Shown: positions 27,700 through 37,403 of the stretch, piece by piece
How the letters are laid out: each line of letters starts with the position of its first letter
How positions within the stretch are numbered: position 1 is the first letter of the stretch
NCBI GenBank assembly: GCA_963743945.1
Contig: CAVURO010000011.1
Coordinates: 40,814 to 104,813 of the forward strand
DNA: 64,000 nt
Origin: JACOTK01 sp963743945
GTDB taxonomy: Bacteria > Actinomycetota > Acidimicrobiia > Acidimicrobiales > CADCSY01
Direction of reading: 5' to 3'
Notes under the pieces: model-generated
What the model saw: only the letters and a program-made list of their open reading frames with translations
Told to the model about the DNA's origin: nothing
Database searches by the model: none
Made by a program: the position numbers and the translations under genes

Positions 27700-27728
27700 T
27701 GATCGGCATCGACGGACACCGAGTTGAG
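27700..27728 (-). promoter_or_regulatory. Sigma-28-like promoter of the cheY-cheR-cheX operon
   Basis: Read on the minus strand: CTCAA (27728-27724), 16-nt spacer, GCCGATCA (27707-27700). The start codon is about 54 nt downstream. Confidence 0.6.
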
Positions 27729-27782
27729 CCGTCCGCTGCTTTGAGGCGTCCTCGATCGAGGCGTGGTCAAGCCCGGACGGAT

Positions 27783-28679
27783 CTACCAGATGCTCGGGCC
27801 GACCAGCTCCTGGTCCTCGGATTCGCCGAGAGACCGCCCCCGAGCGTCGTGGCGCCCACCACCGAGGGCCGAGGCCCCGCCGTGACGAGCGTCGTTGGCC
27901 ACGGCAGCGACGGTTCCGACCAGGGACTGCAGCTCATCGGCAATGGAACCGAGAGCGGCGGACGCATCCTGGATCGCAGCCGCCCCTTCGGTGGTTGCCC
28001 GTGCTGCGCCTGCGACCGATCCGATGTTCTCCGCGATCTCCGAGGAGCCCCGAGCCGCCTCCGAGACGTTGCGTGCGATCTCGTTGGTCGTGGAGTTCTG
28101 CTCCTCGACGGCGGTGGCGATGGTGTTCTGGATGTCGGAGATCTGGGCGATGATCGAGCTGATCCGCCCGATCGCCTCGACGGCGCCGCCGGTGTCGGAC
28201 TGGATGGCCGCGATCTTGCCGCTGATGTCATCGGTTGCCTTGGCCGTCTCCTTGGCGAGTTCCTTGACCTCGTTGGCCACCACGGCGAAGCCCTTGCCCG
28301 CCTCGCCCGCACGGGCGGCCTCGATGGTCGCGTTGAGCGCCAGGAGGTTGGTCTGTTCCGCGATCGAGGTGATCACCGCGATGACCTCACCGATCTCGGC
28401 AGAGCTGACACCGAGTTTGGACACCGTCGCGTTCGTGATCTCTGCGACCTCCACGGCCTGTCCGGCGACCCTCGATGCCTCACCGGCGTTCTGGGCGATC
28501 TCGCGCACCGACACCGACATCTCCTCGACCGCGGATGCAACCGTCTGGACGCTGTCGCTCACCTGAGCCGCAGCGGCGGAGACCACATCGGCCTGCACGG
28601 CGGTCTCCTCGGCGCTCCGGGACATCTGGTCGGAGATGACACCCATGTCGGATGCCGAGCCGGCGACCGCCGACGCGCT
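27783..28679 (-). repeat. Shared chemoreceptor signalling block, copy 1
   Basis: About 897 bp, from the stop codon to just after the second membrane helix, matches 40435-41331 and 42084-42977 base for base except for a few positions near the 5' end. The identity includes third codon positions. The ligand domains outside it are unrelated at nucleotide level. Confidence 0.95.
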
Positions 28680-29330
28680 CCGCCCGACGGCGGACGCCAC
28701 GGAACGAACGATGAACCACATGAGCGCCACCGTTCCCAGGATGGCGAGCGCCATCGCAGCCACCGAAACGGTCCGAGTCGTGGTGTTGGTGTCTTCCAAA
28801 TCCTGGTACGTGGTGGCGCCGATCTTGTTGGCGATTGCCTGCAGCGCCTTGAGATCGTCCAGCATCGGAATGCCGTATTGCTGTCCTCCGATCAGCAACT
28901 TGGCCGATCCGCCGGCCACGTCGCCCGCACGATAGAGAGCCTCGCTCTCCGCCCAGACCGGGTTGAGCAGGTCAACGTTCTTGCGGACCTCCGCGAGCTT
29001 TGCGCGGGCCTGAGGGCTTGGATCCTTCTCCAGGCCGGTCAATTGCTCGTTCATCACGATGAAATTGCGGCTGATCTTGTCCACCGTCGGAAGCGCAGTC
29101 GCGACATCAGGATTGGTCAACATCAACTGCAGCGCATCGATCGCCACCAGATTGAAGTTCTCCGCCACAGAACTGAACCGCGCTGAATCCTGCGAACTGT
29201 GCCGCATGCTCTCGGCCCGGTCATCGATGGCGCTGAGTTGCACCAGGAAATAGCCGAAGACGAAGACGGACAGGCTCATCATGAGCGTCAGGCCGCCGAA
29301 CATGCGTCTTTGAAGCGTCAGGCTCTTCAT
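27783..29330 (-). CDS. Methyl-accepting chemotaxis protein (receptor 1)
   Basis: The 515-residue membrane chemoreceptor has a first membrane helix (MFGGLTLMMSLSVFVFGYFLV in part), a four-helix-bundle-like periplasmic domain to about residue 185, a second helix (MALAILGTVALMWFIVRS) and a signalling domain with the conserved hairpin tip (EVIAVITSIAEQTNLLALNA followed by TIEAARAGEAGKGF). No clear full HAMP is visible. Of two adjacent ATGs, the second (29330) has AAGGAG at a 6-nt spacing. The 3' ~0.9 kb is nearly identical to receptors 2 and 3. The product lacks a CheR/CheB-binding pentapeptide at its end (VGPSIW). Confidence 0.93.
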   Translation of the reverse strand: MKSLTLQRRMFGGLTLMMSLSVFVFGYFLVQLSAIDDRAESMRHSSQDSARFSSVAENFNLVAIDALQLMLTNPDVATALPTVDKISRNFIVMNEQLTGLEKDPSPQARAKLAEVRKNVDLLNPVWAESEALYRAGDVAGGSAKLLIGGQQYGIPMLDDLKALQAIANKIGATTYQDLEDTNTTTRTVSVAAMALAILGTVALMWFIVRSVASAVGRSASAVAGSASDMGVISDQMSRSAEETAVQADVVSAAAAQVSDSVQTVASAVEEMSVSVREIAQNAGEASRVAGQAVEVAEITNATVSKLGVSSAEIGEVIAVITSIAEQTNLLALNATIEAARAGEAGKGFAVVANEVKELAKETAKATDDISGKIAAIQSDTGGAVEAIGRISSIIAQISDIQNTIATAVEEQNSTTNEIARNVSEAARGSSEIAENIGSVAGAARATTEGAAAIQDASAALGSIADELQSLVGTVAAVANDARHGGASALGGGRHDARGRSLGESEDQELVGPSIW

Positions 29331-29452
29331 CATTAGCTCCTTGGAGGAAAGGTGTGCCCGGAATCAGGGTCTCTCTCCCGTTCGACCGAAGTGCCGGGTT
29401 TGTGAGCCCTCCTCGCTGGATTTCGTTCTGACGAACCATCGCAGCGGCGTTC

Positions 29453-30589
29453 TCAGACCGTGGAGGGAATCGTCTCCACGATCTCGATGCCCGCCAACTC
29501 ATCCTCTGCGACGTTGCGGATGTCGTCGGCAAGCACCGTCACGCCGGCTGCGGCATCGGTCATCAGACCCAGGGCGATGTCCATCGGCAGGGTCGGCGCC
29601 ACCGGAGGGCTCCCATCCAGGTTCGCCCCGGTGCTCAAACGTTGGAGACCCGCCAGAGGACGAAGGTCGTCAATCGGAAAGTCCGATCCGGTGATCACAC
29701 GAACGCCCGCCGCCACCAGCTCGTCCCATCGATACGCCATGGATGCCCACTCGCCCAGAGACGCTCGGACGGCCGGAGCGTCTGCCACCCCGAATCCGGG
29801 CTGGATGCACGCAACCACCCCCATCGAGGCCATGCGAGCCACCAGATCGGGACGCAGGACCTGCGCGTGCTCGATCCGGGGTGCTGCCGCAGCGCAATCC
29901 TTGCCGTAGACCTTCTCGTAGGCATCCAGCACCGTCTCGATGGCCCGATCGCCGATCGCATGGGTGGCGATCACCAACCCCGCCTCGGCAAATGGGTCTG
30001 CCCGACTTGCCAACGTGTCGGCATCGAGAAAGAGCACCCCGGGATTCTCCGGCTCGTCGAGAAACCCATGGCTCAGGGCACAGGTATGGGTTCCCAACCA
30101 CCCGTCCGCATAGAACTTCACCCCGACCACCTCGAGCCAGGGGTCACCGATGGGGGCCATCCGGGCAACCTCGGCAATGCCGCTGGCCACCAGAATACGG
30201 ACTCGAAGCGGGAGCGGACCTCGGGCGCGGAGCGCCAACAGCCCTTCGAGATACGCCCAGTCGTTCATGCCGGCCTCGGTGACCTGGACCAGACCGGTTC
30301 CGGCTGCATAGTTCAACATGCCCTCGAGGGCGCCCCGGAACCCATCGTTCACCTCGACAGGGGCTTCCGGGTCATCCATGGGGGTGGTCCAGCCATCTTT
30401 CAGGCGCCGGTGGTACGCACCGATGATCTCCGGAGTCGTAACCGAACCCCAGGGAGCGGATCCTCCGGCCGCAAGGCGCAGGAGATGGGTGTGATGATCG
30501 ACGAATCCCGGACACTCCCACGACATCCCCGCAATGTACCCGTGATCGTCACCCCACCGCGCACGGAGCCGCCAGACAGGAGCCGGCAT
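29453..30589 (-). CDS. Amidohydrolase family 3 (YtcJ-like), short
   Basis: The product has the metal-dependent amidohydrolase markers GFVDHHTHLLRL (HxH), VGVKFYADGWLGTHTCAL (Lys), VIATHAIGDRAIETVLDAYE, RIEHAQVLRPD and VITGSDFPID (Asp), in YtcJ order. At ~378 residues it is much shorter than usual YtcJ (~530). The N-terminal beta-sandwich part is largely missing. The ATG at 30589 lies within a 17-bp duplication next to cheB. It sits inside a chemotaxis operon with no obvious link to signalling. Confidence 0.8.
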   Translation of the reverse strand: MPAPVWRLRARWGDDHGYIAGMSWECPGFVDHHTHLLRLAAGGSAPWGSVTTPEIIGAYHRRLKDGWTTPMDDPEAPVEVNDGFRGALEGMLNYAAGTGLVQVTEAGMNDWAYLEGLLALRARGPLPLRVRILVASGIAEVARMAPIGDPWLEVVGVKFYADGWLGTHTCALSHGFLDEPENPGVLFLDADTLASRADPFAEAGLVIATHAIGDRAIETVLDAYEKVYGKDCAAAAPRIEHAQVLRPDLVARMASMGVVACIQPGFGVADAPAVRASLGEWASMAYRWDELVAAGVRVITGSDFPIDDLRPLAGLQRLSTGANLDGSPPVAPTLPMDIALGLMTDAAAGVTVLADDIRNVAEDELAGIEIVETIPSTV

Positions 30590-30610
30590 CAGGCAGGAGC
30601 CGGCATCAGA
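30577..30610. repeat. 17-bp tandem duplication between cheB and the amidohydrolase
   Basis: CAGGAGCCGGCATCAGG (30577-30593) is followed by the same sequence with one change (30594-30610) and a partial third copy. Each copy holds a minus-strand ATG; the two are out of frame. The period equals that of the fliI/fliJ repeat but the sequence is unrelated. Confidence 0.85.
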
Positions 30611-30621
30611 CCCGAGCCGGC

Positions 30622-31731
30622 TCAGACACGAAGGCCCATCGAGCGGACACCGGGCAGCGATCGTCCAACCTGGACTCGAGCGACGATCTCGTCGGCGATC
30701 GCGGCCGGCGGCAACACCTTGTCGGCCAGTCCGGCCTGGACAACCACGCCTGGCATCCCCCATACGACACTGGAGACCTCATCCTGAACGATGATCTGTC
30801 CCCCTGCTGCACGCACGTGCTCGGCTCCACTGAGGCCGTCCTGACCCATACCCGTCATGATGACGCCGAGGACGTTCCCTCCGTACACTTCGGCGACGGA
30901 ACGAAACAGCGTGTCCACGGAGGGTCGACAGGAGTTCTCCGGCGGACCCTGATTCGTCAGCACCTGCACCGATGCACCTTGGCGACGCACCACGGCGTGG
31001 TAGTCGCCCGGTGCGATCCAGACCACGCCTGCCTCCATCAGCACGCCGTTGCGGGCCTCGGCGACACGGATGGCCGAACGACCGTCCAGTCGCTCGGCCA
31101 GGAGTCGGGTGAAGTTCGCCGGCATGTGCTGCACCACGATGATCGGAACCGACAGGTCCGCCGGGAGAGCCCCGAAGACCTCGGCCAGTGCATTCGGTCC
31201 ACCCGTCGACACCCCGATGGCCACCGCGTCAACCCGACGTGCGCGTGCCGGCGATCGACCGGGCCTCGAGGGCATCGACTGCCCGCTCGGAACCTGGCGT
31301 GCCGCAGTTCGAGGGCGAGAGACGACACCACACAGAGCCTTCACCCTCGGGATGAGCTGCTCACGCACCTGGGCCATTGCCGCGGTCACGCTTCCCACGT
31401 TCGCCGGCTTGGTGACATAGTCGTTCGCTCCGAGCATCAGGGCATCGATGGTGATGGCCGCGCCCCGCTCGGTCCGCGTGCTGAACATGATGACCGGCAG
31501 GCCGACATTGTTCTTTCGCAAAGCCGCCAACGTCGCCAGGCCGTCCATCTCGGGCATCTCCACGTCGAGCGTCACGAGATCGGGCTTCAGCTGCTCGATC
31601 TTGGCGAGGGCGATCCGACCGTTTGCAGCGGTGCCAACGACTTCGATGTCGGGATCCTCCGACAACACATCGGTCACGATCTTTCGAACGACCACTGCAT
31701 CGTCAACGACCAGAATGCGTATCTTGGCCAT
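30622..31731 (-). CDS. cheB: Chemotaxis response regulator methylesterase CheB
   Basis: CheB removes methyl groups from receptors, adjusting adaptation. The ~369-residue product has an N-terminal REC domain (ILVVDDAVVVRKIV, LVTLDVEMPEMDGL, YVTKPANVG) and a C-terminal esterase domain with the catalytic Ser (IGVSTGGPNAL), His (VVQHMPANFTRLL) and Asp (MTGMGQDGLSG). An AGGA site precedes the chosen ATG by 6 nt. A sigma-28-like promoter lies about 90 nt upstream. Confidence 0.96.
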   Translation of the reverse strand: MAKIRILVVDDAVVVRKIVTDVLSEDPDIEVVGTAANGRIALAKIEQLKPDLVTLDVEMPEMDGLATLAALRKNNVGLPVIMFSTRTERGAAITIDALMLGANDYVTKPANVGSVTAAMAQVREQLIPRVKALCGVVSRPRTAARQVPSGQSMPSRPGRSPARARRVDAVAIGVSTGGPNALAEVFGALPADLSVPIIVVQHMPANFTRLLAERLDGRSAIRVAEARNGVLMEAGVVWIAPGDYHAVVRRQGASVQVLTNQGPPENSCRPSVDTLFRSVAEVYGGNVLGVIMTGMGQDGLSGAEHVRAAGGQIIVQDEVSSVVWGMPGVVVQAGLADKVLPPAAIADEIVARVQVGRSLPGVRSMGLRV

Positions 31732-31819
31732 GTGATTCCTCGCATCTGCTCGCTGGGTCATGAGACCTGATCAGGGCTCGGTCAACGAGAAGGGCCCCGG
31801 GTCGACGGTCGTCGTGTCA

Positions 31820-31847
31820 CCATCGGCACAACATCACGGTCATTGAG
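31820..31847 (-). promoter_or_regulatory. Sigma-28-like promoter of cheB
   Basis: On the minus strand: CTCAA (31847-31843), 15-nt spacer, GCCGATGG (31827-31820). A perfect 16-bp palindrome (TGATCGTCGACGATCA, 31862-31877) lies just upstream of the -35 half and could be an operator or chance. Confidence 0.6.
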
Positions 31848-31879
31848 GCCTCGCGACCGTGTGATCGTCGACGATCAGG

Positions 31880-32900
31880 TCACACCTCGGTGTCCACCTC
31901 GACGGCGAGATCGACCAACCCGGCCGTGAGATCCGCATCCACCTCGCCCGAAAGTTCGATGTCGACATCGAAATCGCCATCGAGATGCGGTGAGAGGTAG
32001 GGACGCCCTTCGATGCAGCAGTCCATGAAGTCGGCGATGGCAGCCGTTGCCCGTCGAGCCAGGGCGAAGTTCTCGGTGAAGCCCTGCCAGAAGTGAACCG
32101 CCCCGGTCCAAGGCTCCAGGTGCACGGTGACGTCGGCCGCCTCGGCCGCCTCGGCCATGCTCAACGAGTCCGACAGGAGAATCTCCGTCGTCGCGACCTG
32201 GATCAGAAGGGGTGGAAGGCCCACGAGATCGCCGTAGAGCGGCGAGGCCAACGGATCGGTCGGGTCATGGTCGCCCAGGTAGAGCTTGGCCGTCCGCTGC
32301 AGCCCCTTGAGCCGCACCGTGAGATCGGTGGCCTGGTTGGACTCCAGCGACTCTCCGGTGCAGGCAAGATCGAACCAGGGCGAGAGGCAGGCGCCACCCG
32401 CGGGGAGGCGTTCTCCTGCGTCACGAAGGACCAACATCGTGGCCACAACGAGCCCACCGCCCGCAGATTCCCCGGCCAGGATCGTCCGATCCGGCTCGAT
32501 GAGGCCCCTCGCAACCAGCTCTCGAAACACCTGAACCGTGTCGTTGGGCGCCGCCGGAAACGGGTGCTCGGGCGCCAGGCGATAGTCGACGTTCCAGACC
32601 GTTGCCCGAGTGGCGCGTGAAAGGTTACCCACGATGCACCTGGTGCGTCAGCGCGGAGCAGGCGACATAGCCGCCACCATGGAAATACACGATGTGATGG
32701 TCGCTACGGGCGTTCGGAGCCTCGACCTTGTAGACGTCGACACCGCCGAACTCGAAACGCTCGATCCTCAGGTCCGGAGCGGGAGGGTACTGGCTGGACC
32801 AGCTCTCGAACCGCTCCCGATAACCCTCGACGCTCCATTGCGTCGGTCGCCTCTGCCGGGCAATCTCCTCCTGGAGCAGTGCGAGCTCGCCGTCCGCCAT
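31880..32900 (-). CDS. Alpha/beta hydrolase (HSL-family esterase), interrupted by a one-base frameshift
   Basis: The N-terminal part (to YFHGGGYVACSALTHQVH) carries the HGGG oxyanion motif. The rest, in the next frame, starts VGNLSRATRATVWNVDYRLA and holds the nucleophile GESAGGG, DYRLAPEHPFP and the VHFWQGF histidine. In CAT C GTG GGT AAC (about 32631-32635) one base is surplus; otherwise the family sequence continues without loss. The joined protein is about 339 residues, normal for this family, plus an acidic C-terminal tail (DVDIELSGEVDADL). Its substrate cannot be told from sequence. Confidence 0.8.
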
Positions 32901-32950
32901 TGGCTCTCATTCCTTCCGCCATAGGTCACTGAACCGATACGTTCGGTGAC

Positions 32951-34654
32951 CTACTTTCGCGCAAAGTTCGGATGGTTGCACAGAACAATGATTCCGTCAG
33001 CCGACATGACTTCGTTCAGACGCTCCAGACAGCCATCGATGACGCCCGGTGTCTCCCGGTCCGCCTGGTCCTCGATGTCCCGGCAGACACCTGCCAAACC
33101 GAGAACACCCAACGAGGTACACGAAGCCCCCAAGGCCCGGGCGGCCCCCACCAGGTCGGCCGGATTGGCCACCCCTTGCGGCTGCCAGGATCCTCATGCG
33201 TCGAATCGGGAGCTCATCCAGCGCCTTCTCGTACAACCGGCGAACGGCTTCTCGATCACCGTCCAACTGGGCCAGGAGCAGTTCCACCGTGCCGGGCAGG
33301 ATCTCCTCCGGGCCCGATGCCTCCGGCCGGCCGCCCTGGACCGTCCGGTTCACCCATCGCTGCAGCGTTCGATCCATCCGCTTCATGTCCACCGGCTTGG
33401 CCAGGTAGTCGTCCATACCCGACCGAAGGCAGGCGTCATGATCGGTCGGTGTGGCGTTTGCGGTCACCGCGATGATGGGAAGCCGGCGATCGCCACCCGA
33501 CTCGGCCTGGCGAATTCGACGAGTCGCCTCCAAACCGTCGACGTCGGGCATCTGATAATCCATGAGCACGGCATCGAACGCCCCGGAAAGTGCAAGCTCG
33601 ACGCCTTCCTTGCCGCCCGAACAGCCGGTCACGCTATAGCCCAGCTTCGTCAACTGTCGTTCGGCGAGTATCCGATTCACCTCGTTGTCCTCCACGACCA
33701 GGACATGACCGGCGACAGGTTGACGTATCCGCTCTGCGTGATCGTCGCTTTCCATCACGGGCTCGTCAACCACCGGCTCGTCAACCACGGGCTCGTCAAC
33801 CACCGGCTCCCCAACCACCGTTGCCGGAGGAGTCGGTTCCTCCGCTGATGCCGCCAACAACGCAACGGGCGCCTGCAGCCCGACAGGGGCAGTGAAGCGT
33901 GGGGATGGGAAACGGCAGCGGGGGCATGTCGCTCCAGGAGCAGTGCGAAGGACACCTCCGTACCCCTTCCGGGCGTCGTCGCCAACGACAGCTTCCCACC
34001 CATCAGGGAGACCAGGCGGTTCGCAAGGAACAGACCGGTGGTCATACCCGAGGAAGGGGTCGGCGTCGAACGTTCCCAGTACGGGACGAGGACATGTGCC
34101 ACCTCTTCGAGCGGCAGTCCAGGGCCGGTGTCGACCACGCTGAACCGGAGTCCGATCAAGTTGTCCTGCGGTGACGTGCCCTCAGGGTCGGTCAGCTCCA
34201 GTCTGACCTGAACCGAACCCTCGATGGCGGCCTCCGTTGCGTTGTTCACCAGAATGTCGAGCACCTGTGCGATCCGGTACGAGTCGGCCTTGACGGCGGG
34301 CACGTAGGGGGGACACACCGCTGCCACCTCGACGCCGGGCCTGGCCATGCCCCCCGTTCGTTCGACGACGTAGTCGACAAGATCGAGCACCGAGGAGTCA
34401 ACGAGGCGGAACTCCAGCTGACCGGCCTCGACCCGGGCCAGATCGAGCAGCTGATCGACCGTCGACCCCAAATCGCCCAATGACGCCAAGGCCTGGCGAA
34501 CCATACGCTCCTGGTCCTGGTCCAGATCGGTGCCCGCCAAGAGCTCGAGCAGACCGGCCGCACCATGCAACGGGTTGCGCACCGCGTAGCCGATCATGCC
34601 GATCATCTCGCCGGAAACGCCGGCGACCGAGCCCTCCTCGGCCTCACTCGTCAT
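32951..34654 (-). CDS. Degenerate hybrid sensor kinase (ATPase-REC-HPt) with two frameshifts
   Basis: The start ATG 34654 has GGAGGG upstream. A DHp-like helix reads MIGYAVRNPLHGAAGLLELL, with Tyr23 where the H-box histidine should be. The ATPase core is intact (LVNNATEAA, FSVVDTGPGLP, GMTTGLFLANRLVSLMGG). After a frame change near 33874-33880 and a linker of four VVDEP-type repeats comes a REC domain (VLVVEDNEVNRILAE, AVLMDYQMPDVDG, YLAKPVD). After a second frame change near 33171-33176 comes an HPt-like helix (LVGAARALGASCTSLGV) in which the HxLKG histidine position is Arg. It may be a pseudokinase scaffold, or a decaying gene. There are no membrane segments. Confidence 0.7.
33762..33821 (-). 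repeat. Four 15-bp tandem repeats in the kinase linker
   Basis: Near-identical units (plus strand CTCGTCAACCACCGG with one to three changes) encode the repeated pentapeptide VVDEP between the ATPase and REC domains. This is a flexible acidic-proline linker. Confidence 0.9.
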
Positions 34655-34852
34655 CGAACCCTCCGTCACACCTCAGGCGTGCAGCAACGCACACAGGTCA
34701 GGGCACCTGTCGGGCAGTGATGCTCGGCGATGAGGTTCGTCGTGGAAGTTTCTCCCCACAAAATCGGTCACATCCCCTCAGGAAGCCCCCGCACCTGCCG
34801 AGACGGTGCTTGGACAATTTCTCGATCGTCACGATGCAGGAGAACGCAGCCC

Positions 34853-37330
34853 ATGAGCGCCGTACCCGATCTCACCGACACATCCATCGGCGGAGAGCCA
34901 CGCATCATGCCGGATGTCCTGCTCAGAGTGACCGCAGCACTGGTGATCATCGACGAGACCGGAAGCGTCCTGGATGCCAATCCAGCCCTGGGTGCGCTCT
35001 GCGATCGCGACGTCTCCGAGCTGTGCGCCATGGACTTCCAGAAGCTCGTCTGGGGGCAGGATTTCGATCACTACCGAACATGGCTGGGAGGACTCACGGG
35101 CAACTCGGCAGGCGACAGCCTCGATCTACGCCTGCTGCCGGCGAACGGCACACGGAAATGGGCGAGATTGCATGCATCACCCCTGACCGAGCGACATGGC
35201 CGCAGACGCTTCATCGTCCACGTGGAGGACATCGCCGAGCAGACGGCGATCGAGGAGTCCCTTCGGTATCGGACCAGCCTGAACGAGTTGTTGACCGATC
35301 TCTCCTGTGACTACGAGCAGGTCGTGGCCGGCGAGTTCGATACATGGGTGACCGAGGCACTCGGAAGGATCGCCGAGTTCGTCGGCGCAGACCGCAGCTA
35401 CATCTTCTCGATCTCCCCTGACGGCACGACGCTCTCCAACAGTCACGAGTGGTGCCGGGAGGGCATCGAACCGCAGATCGACTTCCTGCAGGATCTGCCC
35501 ATCGATTCCTTCCCCTGGTGGCTGCCGTTCCTCAGCACGGGCCAGGTGCTCAACATGGCTCGGCTCAGCGACATGCCGGAGGAAGCGGCCTTCGAACGAC
35601 AACTCCTGGAGGGACAGGGCATCAAGTCGCTCCTCTCCCTTCCGCTGATCGCAGGCGGTGAGCTCGTCGGCTTCACCGGCTTCGACGCGGTGCTCCAGGA
35701 GCGCGCCTGGCCGGAGGAGGCCATCCTTCTGCTTCGCTCGGCCAACTCCTTGTTCACCTCGGCGCTGGTGCACCTCCTGACCGACTCGCTTCGCGACTCG
35801 GAGGAGCGCTATCGAACCGTCGTGGAGGATGTGCGTTCGGTCATCTTCCGCATCGACCGGGACGGGAAGTGGTCCTTTCTCAACAGGGCATGGGAGGATT
35901 TCTCCGAGCAGTCGATCGATGAGGCCATCGGCCAACAGGCGATCGATTTCATCCACCCGGCCGACCGGGAGCGAACGGCCGAGGCGATGCGCGGGATGGT
36001 CTCGGCCGGCGAGGAGATCCGTCGGATCGAGGTGCGGGTCGTCGTGCGCGGCGAAGTTCGGTGGGTCGGTGTCCATGGACGTGCTCTGTGGGGCGGCGAC
36101 GGATCGCTCGACGGGTATGCCGGGTCGATCGACGACATCACGGACCGCAAGATGGCCGAGGAGGAGGCCGAGCGGGCACGAGAGGAGACCGAGCGGGCCA
36201 GCCGGGCGAAAAGTGAGTTCCTCTCCCGCATGAGCCATGAATTGCGCACGCCGCTCAATGCCATCATCGGCTTCTCCCAGCTGTTGGAGATGTCCGAGCT
36301 CGACGCCGAGGAGGCAGAAAATGTCTCCCACATCGCACGGGCGGGCGAACACCTGTTGGAGCTCATCAACGAGGTCCTCGACATCGTACGAATCGAGTCG
36401 GGACAAATGGCCCTTTCGCTCGAGCCCGTCGAGCTCGTCGAGGTCATCGACGAAAGTCTGAACCTCGTCCGACCTGCCGCCGACAAACGCCGGTTGCGTG
36501 TCCACACCTCCCTGGGCGTCCTTCATGCCCTCTGGGCACAGGCGGACCGACGGCGACTCAAACAGGTCCTCGTCAATCTTCTGGGCAATGCGGTCAAGTA
36601 CAACTGCGACGGTGGCACCATCACCGTGACCTGCTCTCGGCCGGCCCAGGGGATGGTGCGCATCGAGGTGGCCGACACGGGTATCGGGATCGCCCCGGAC
36701 CGCATGGACGAGGTGTTCGTCCCCTTCGAGCGTCTCGGCGCCGAGCGATCGAGCATCGAGGGAACGGGCATGGGGCTGACGGTGACCAAACGCCTCGTCG
36801 AGGCGATGGGCGGCACGATCAACGTGACGAGCACGCAGGGATTGGGAAGTTGCTTCACCGTCGACCTGCCGGCAGCCGGCAACCGGGCGGACCGATCCCT
36901 GGCGGAGCTTCCACCGACTGACGAGCGCGCCCCCGAACCGGGCGAACACGACGCCGTGGTGCTCTACGTCGAGGACAACCCCTCGAACGCAACCCTTGTG
37001 CGTCGCGTCCTCGCATTCAGGCCGAACATCGAGCTCATCGTGGCCCGCGAGGGGATGGCGGGCGTGGAGTTGGCACGGACCACGAGACCCGACCTCATCC
37101 TGTTGGATCTCCACCTCCCCGACATCGACGGCGCAGAGGTTCTCGGTCTTCTGTCAACCGAGGCCGTCACCAGGGATATTCCCGTGGTCATCGTCAGCGC
37201 GGATGCATCGGCGGGACAGGCGAAGCGACTGGTCCAACTCGGCGCCAACGACTACGTCACCAAGCCCATCGACGTCACACGGTTCCTGGCGACGATCGAC
37301 CACTATCTGAAGACGCAGGCCAAGGGATAG
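34853..37330 (+). CDS. Cytoplasmic hybrid histidine kinase: PAS-GAF-PAS-HisKA-HATPase-REC
   Basis: The 825-residue product starts at an ATG with AGGAG 10 nt upstream. Domains in order: PAS (about 20-140, LVIIDETGSVLDANPAL), GAF (about 150-310, ADRSYIFSISPDGTTLSNSH), PAS-PAC (about 320-440, YRTVVEDVRSVIFRIDRDG), HisKA with the phospho-accepting His in FLSRMSHELRTPLNAIIGF (about 462), HATPase (VLVNLLGNAVKYNCDGG, VADTGIGIAP, GTGMGLTVTKRLVEAMGG), and a C-terminal REC (LYVEDNPSN, LILLDLHLPDIDG, YVTKPID). It has no membrane helix, so the input is probably cytoplasmic. It is divergent from the degenerate kinase on the other strand. Confidence 0.93.
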   Translation: MSAVPDLTDTSIGGEPRIMPDVLLRVTAALVIIDETGSVLDANPALGALCDRDVSELCAMDFQKLVWGQDFDHYRTWLGGLTGNSAGDSLDLRLLPANGTRKWARLHASPLTERHGRRRFIVHVEDIAEQTAIEESLRYRTSLNELLTDLSCDYEQVVAGEFDTWVTEALGRIAEFVGADRSYIFSISPDGTTLSNSHEWCREGIEPQIDFLQDLPIDSFPWWLPFLSTGQVLNMARLSDMPEEAAFERQLLEGQGIKSLLSLPLIAGGELVGFTGFDAVLQERAWPEEAILLLRSANSLFTSALVHLLTDSLRDSEERYRTVVEDVRSVIFRIDRDGKWSFLNRAWEDFSEQSIDEAIGQQAIDFIHPADRERTAEAMRGMVSAGEEIRRIEVRVVVRGEVRWVGVHGRALWGGDGSLDGYAGSIDDITDRKMAEEEAERAREETERASRAKSEFLSRMSHELRTPLNAIIGFSQLLEMSELDAEEAENVSHIARAGEHLLELINEVLDIVRIESGQMALSLEPVELVEVIDESLNLVRPAADKRRLRVHTSLGVLHALWAQADRRRLKQVLVNLLGNAVKYNCDGGTITVTCSRPAQGMVRIEVADTGIGIAPDRMDEVFVPFERLGAERSSIEGTGMGLTVTKRLVEAMGGTINVTSTQGLGSCFTVDLPAAGNRADRSLAELPPTDERAPEPGEHDAVVLYVEDNPSNATLVRRVLAFRPNIELIVAREGMAGVELARTTRPDLILLDLHLPDIDGAEVLGLLSTEAVTRDIPVVIVSADASAGQAKRLVQLGANDYVTKPIDVTRFLATIDHYLKTQAKG

Positions 37331-37403
37331 AACATCGCCCCCCATCCCGAACCCGGCCCGACCTCGGCCCAAGCCGTTCCTGGACCGCCAGGCTAGGACC
37401 CGA

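Noticed and set aside
33762..33821. Short regularly spaced repeats as a CRISPR array
   Set aside because: The 15-bp units are contiguous with no spacers and encode a VVDEP linker in the kinase frame. No cas genes are present.
34777..34804. Full-strength sigma-28-like promoter for the hybrid kinase
   Set aside because: Spacing is right, but both halves have mismatches (CTCAG and GCCGAGAC). I mention it only as a weak candidate and do not list it as a feature.
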